Shown piece after piece: positions 62,149 through 64,000 of a DNA stretch of 64,000 bases (its first letter is position 1; each line of letters begins with the position of its first letter). The notes under the pieces are model-generated. The model was not told where the DNA came from. It saw only the letters and a list, made by a program, of their open reading frames with translations, and ran no database searches. The translations under genes were made by a program, and so were the position numbers. Source of the DNA: Methylobacterium platani (GTDB lineage Bacteria; Pseudomonadota; Alphaproteobacteria; Rhizobiales; Beijerinckiaceae); assembly GCF_001653715.1 (NCBI RefSeq), contig NZ_LWHQ01000010.1:62578-126577 (forward strand), written 5' to 3'.

Positions 62149-64000
62149 GTGTCGATCAAGGCCGCCCTGCACCACGTCACGTCCTACACCTACGACCGGC
62201 CGATCGCCCTCGGGCCCCAGGTCATCCGGCTGCGCCCCGCGCCGCACACGCGCACCCGGATCGAGAGCTACGCCCTCAAGGTCACGCCGGCCAACCACTT
62301 CGTGAACTGGCAGCAGGATCCCAGCGGCAACTGGCTCGCCCGGCTGGTCTTTCCCGAGAAGACGACGCAGTTCCGGATCGAGGTCGACCTCGTCGCCGAC
62401 CTGTCGGTGATCAACCCGTTCGACTTCTTCGTCGAGGACTACGCCCAGACCCGGCCCTTCGCCTATCCGGACGACCTGAAGGCCGAGCTGGGCCCCTATC
62501 TCGCCGTCGAGGCCGGGGGACCGGAGATCGACGCCCTGATGGCGCGGCTGCCGGCCGAGCCGAACACGGTGCAGTTCCTGGTGGCGCTCAACGCGCTCGT
62601 GCGCGACACGGTGGCCTACGTCGTGCGGATGGAGCCGGGGGTGCAGACCCCGGCCGAGACGCTCACGAAGGGCAGCGGCTCCTGCCGCGACTCGGCCTGG
62701 CTGCTGGTGCAGGTTCTGCGGCGCCTCGGCCTCGCCGCCCGCTTCGTCTCCGGCTACCTGCTCCAGATGGTGCCCGACACCACCGCCGTCGACGGGCCGG
62801 CCGGCACCACGACCGACTTCACCGATCTCCACGCCTGGGCCGAGGTCTACGTGCCGGGCGCCGGCTGGATCGGGCTCGACGCGACCTCGGGGCTTCTCTG
62901 CGGCGAGGGCCACATCCCGCTCGCCGCCACCCCGCATTACCGCTCGGCGGCGCCGATCGCCGGCCTCGCCGAGCCGGCCGAGGTCGCGTTCGACTTCACC
63001 ATGCAGGTCACCCGCGTCGCCGAGGCCCCGCGGGTGACGAAGCCGTTCTCCGACGAGGCCTGGGCCGCCCTCGACGCGCTGGGCGAGCGCATCGACCGCG
63101 ACCTCGCCGACCAGGACGTGCGCCTGACGATGGGCGGCGAGCCGACCTTCGTGTCGGTCGACGATTTCGAGTCGCCCGAATGGAACGCCGCCGCGGTCGG
63201 GCCGACGAAGCGGGGCCTCGCCGACCAGCTGATCCGGCGGCTGCGCGAGCGCTTCGGCCCCGGCGGCTTCCTGCATTACGGCCAGGGCAAGTGGTATCCG
63301 GGCGAGAGCCTGCCGCGCTGGGCCTTCGCCCTCTACTGGCGCAAGGACGGCGAGCCGGTCTGGCGCGATCCCGCCCTCGTCGCCTCGGAGACCGGCCCGC
63401 GCGACGCCGGGATCAAGGAGGCCGAGGCGCTGATCCGCGGCCTCGCCCGGCGGCTCGGCCTCGCGCCCTACGTCCAGCCGCTCTACGAGGACCCGGATTA
63501 CTGGGAGCGCAAGGCCGCCGAGCTGCCGGTCAACGTCACCCCCCTCGACCCGAAGGTCGGCGACGAGGAATCGCAGCGGCGGATGGCCCGGGTCTACACC
63601 CGCGGGCTCGGGACGGCGGCGGCCTACGTCCTGCCGCTCGCCAACATCGCGGTCGGGGCCGACCGGCACTGGGTCTCGGAGGCCTGGCAGCTCAAGCGCG
63701 GCGCGATCTACCTGGTGCCGGGCGATTCCCCGGCGGGGTTCCGCCTGCCGCTCGCCTCGCTGCCCTACGTGCCGCCGAGCTCCTACCCGTACTACGCGCC
63801 CCAGGACCCCCTGGAGCCGCGCGGTCCCCTCGGCACCGCCGCCGGCGCCAAGCCGGGCCGCAAGCCCGCACCGGTCGGCGTCGCGGTGCGCACCGCGCTC
63901 GCGATCGAGCCGCGGGACGGGGTGCTGTGCGTGTTCATGCCGCCGATCGAGCGGGTCGACGAGTACCTCGCGCTCCTCTCGGTCCTGGAGGCGGCGGCGG
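62149..64000 (+). CDS. Transglutaminase-like/DUF2126 protein (partial, cut by window end)
   Basis: About 617 residues are visible. An N-terminal bacterial-transglutaminase leader (HHVTSYTYDRPIALGPQVIR) is followed by the papain-like core with catalytic Cys in TKGSGSCRDSAWLLVQVLRR, His in DLHAWAEVYVPGAGWIGLDA and Asp in the same strand. From about residue 310 begins DUF2126 (VRLTMGGEPTFVSVDDFESP, then GQGKWYPGESLPRWAFALYW). GTG 62149 has GGAG 5 bases upstream. Family members run to about 1100 residues, so roughly half is missing. Such proteins occur with alpha-E, cp-ATP-grasp and proteasome-like genes in putative peptide-tagging or synthesis systems. Confidence 0.93.
   Translation, partial: MSIKAALHHVTSYTYDRPIALGPQVIRLRPAPHTRTRIESYALKVTPANHFVNWQQDPSGNWLARLVFPEKTTQFRIEVDLVADLSVINPFDFFVEDYAQTRPFAYPDDLKAELGPYLAVEAGGPEIDALMARLPAEPNTVQFLVALNALVRDTVAYVVRMEPGVQTPAETLTKGSGSCRDSAWLLVQVLRRLGLAARFVSGYLLQMVPDTTAVDGPAGTTTDFTDLHAWAEVYVPGAGWIGLDATSGLLCGEGHIPLAATPHYRSAAPIAGLAEPAEVAFDFTMQVTRVAEAPRVTKPFSDEAWAALDALGERIDRDLADQDVRLTMGGEPTFVSVDDFESPEWNAAAVGPTKRGLADQLIRRLRERFGPGGFLHYGQGKWYPGESLPRWAFALYWRKDGEPVWRDPALVASETGPRDAGIKEAEALIRGLARRLGLAPYVQPLYEDPDYWERKAAELPVNVTPLDPKVGDEESQRRMARVYTRGLGTAAAYVLPLANIAVGADRHWVSEAWQLKRGAIYLVPGDSPAGFRLPLASLPYVPPSSYPYYAPQDPLEPRGPLGTAAGAKPGRKPAPVGVAVRTALAIEPRDGVLCVFMPPIERVDEYLALLSVLEAAA

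Overview
The window is about 70% GC with tightly packed, often overlapping genes. Gene content and order point to an alphaproteobacterium of the Rhizobiales, most likely Methylobacterium or a close relative. The pointers are a DivL-type pseudo-kinase beside ahcY, the order pdxJ-acpS-lepB-rnc-era, addB-addA-trxA, and an ECF sigma/RskA/fasciclin set. The genus is an inference from memory of such genomes; no search was run. I see no rRNA, tRNA, CRISPR array or insertion sequence.

Layout. (a) 1-600: a decayed PrlF-YhaV type toxin-antitoxin pair with broken reading frames, running off the left edge. (b) 760-2753: ECF sigma factor, RskA-like anti-sigma and a secreted fasciclin protein, with two strong hairpins between the convergent genes. 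(c) 2949-6892: a HypT-like LysR regulator, aspartase and a dicarboxylate symporter, which read as an aspartate/fumarate use cluster. (d) 6951-12067: two glycosyltransferases, a sugar-acyltransferase remnant, a flippase and a uridine-kinase-like protein, probably for a surface polysaccharide.

(e) 12320-27175 is the most unusual part. Two type I secretion systems sit back to back. On the minus strand are a 1736-residue repeat protein (dimethylformamidase-beta-like core, Ig-like domain, four DUF4082 and three cadherin-like domains), a 99-residue protein, an exporter ATPase with a degenerate peptidase-like domain, and its HlyD adaptor. On the plus strand are a 463-residue protein ending in a xylan-binding-like module, a PrtD-type exporter and a second HlyD adaptor. 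Each candidate cargo gene heads the unit that encodes its own exporter, and the two units share an 825-base control region.

(f) 27270-31837: a tiny membrane peptide, an exporter ABC protein, an MFS transporter and a PRC-barrel protein. (g) 32274-37901: vitamin B6, acyl-carrier-protein, secretion and rRNA-maturation housekeeping genes. (h) 37902-38959: an AT-rich insertion with a GIY-YIG nuclease and a small upstream frame. (i) 39034-42299: a peptide-type ABC binding protein and ahcY, with a palindromic operator between them.

(j) 42671-55766: divL, a tsaE-amgK fusion, murU, a GNAT gene, addB, addA and trxA, covering cell cycle, tRNA modification, peptidoglycan recycling and double-strand-break repair. 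A long inverted repeat lies between addB and addA. (k) 55875-60113: two small unknown proteins, a glutathione transferase, an ExoR-like Sel1 protein and ilvD. (l) 60715-64000: divergent genes for a zinc metallopeptidase and a transglutaminase/DUF2126 protein. This pair is typical of alpha-E/circularly permuted ATP-grasp peptide-ligase clusters, and the rest would lie beyond the right edge.
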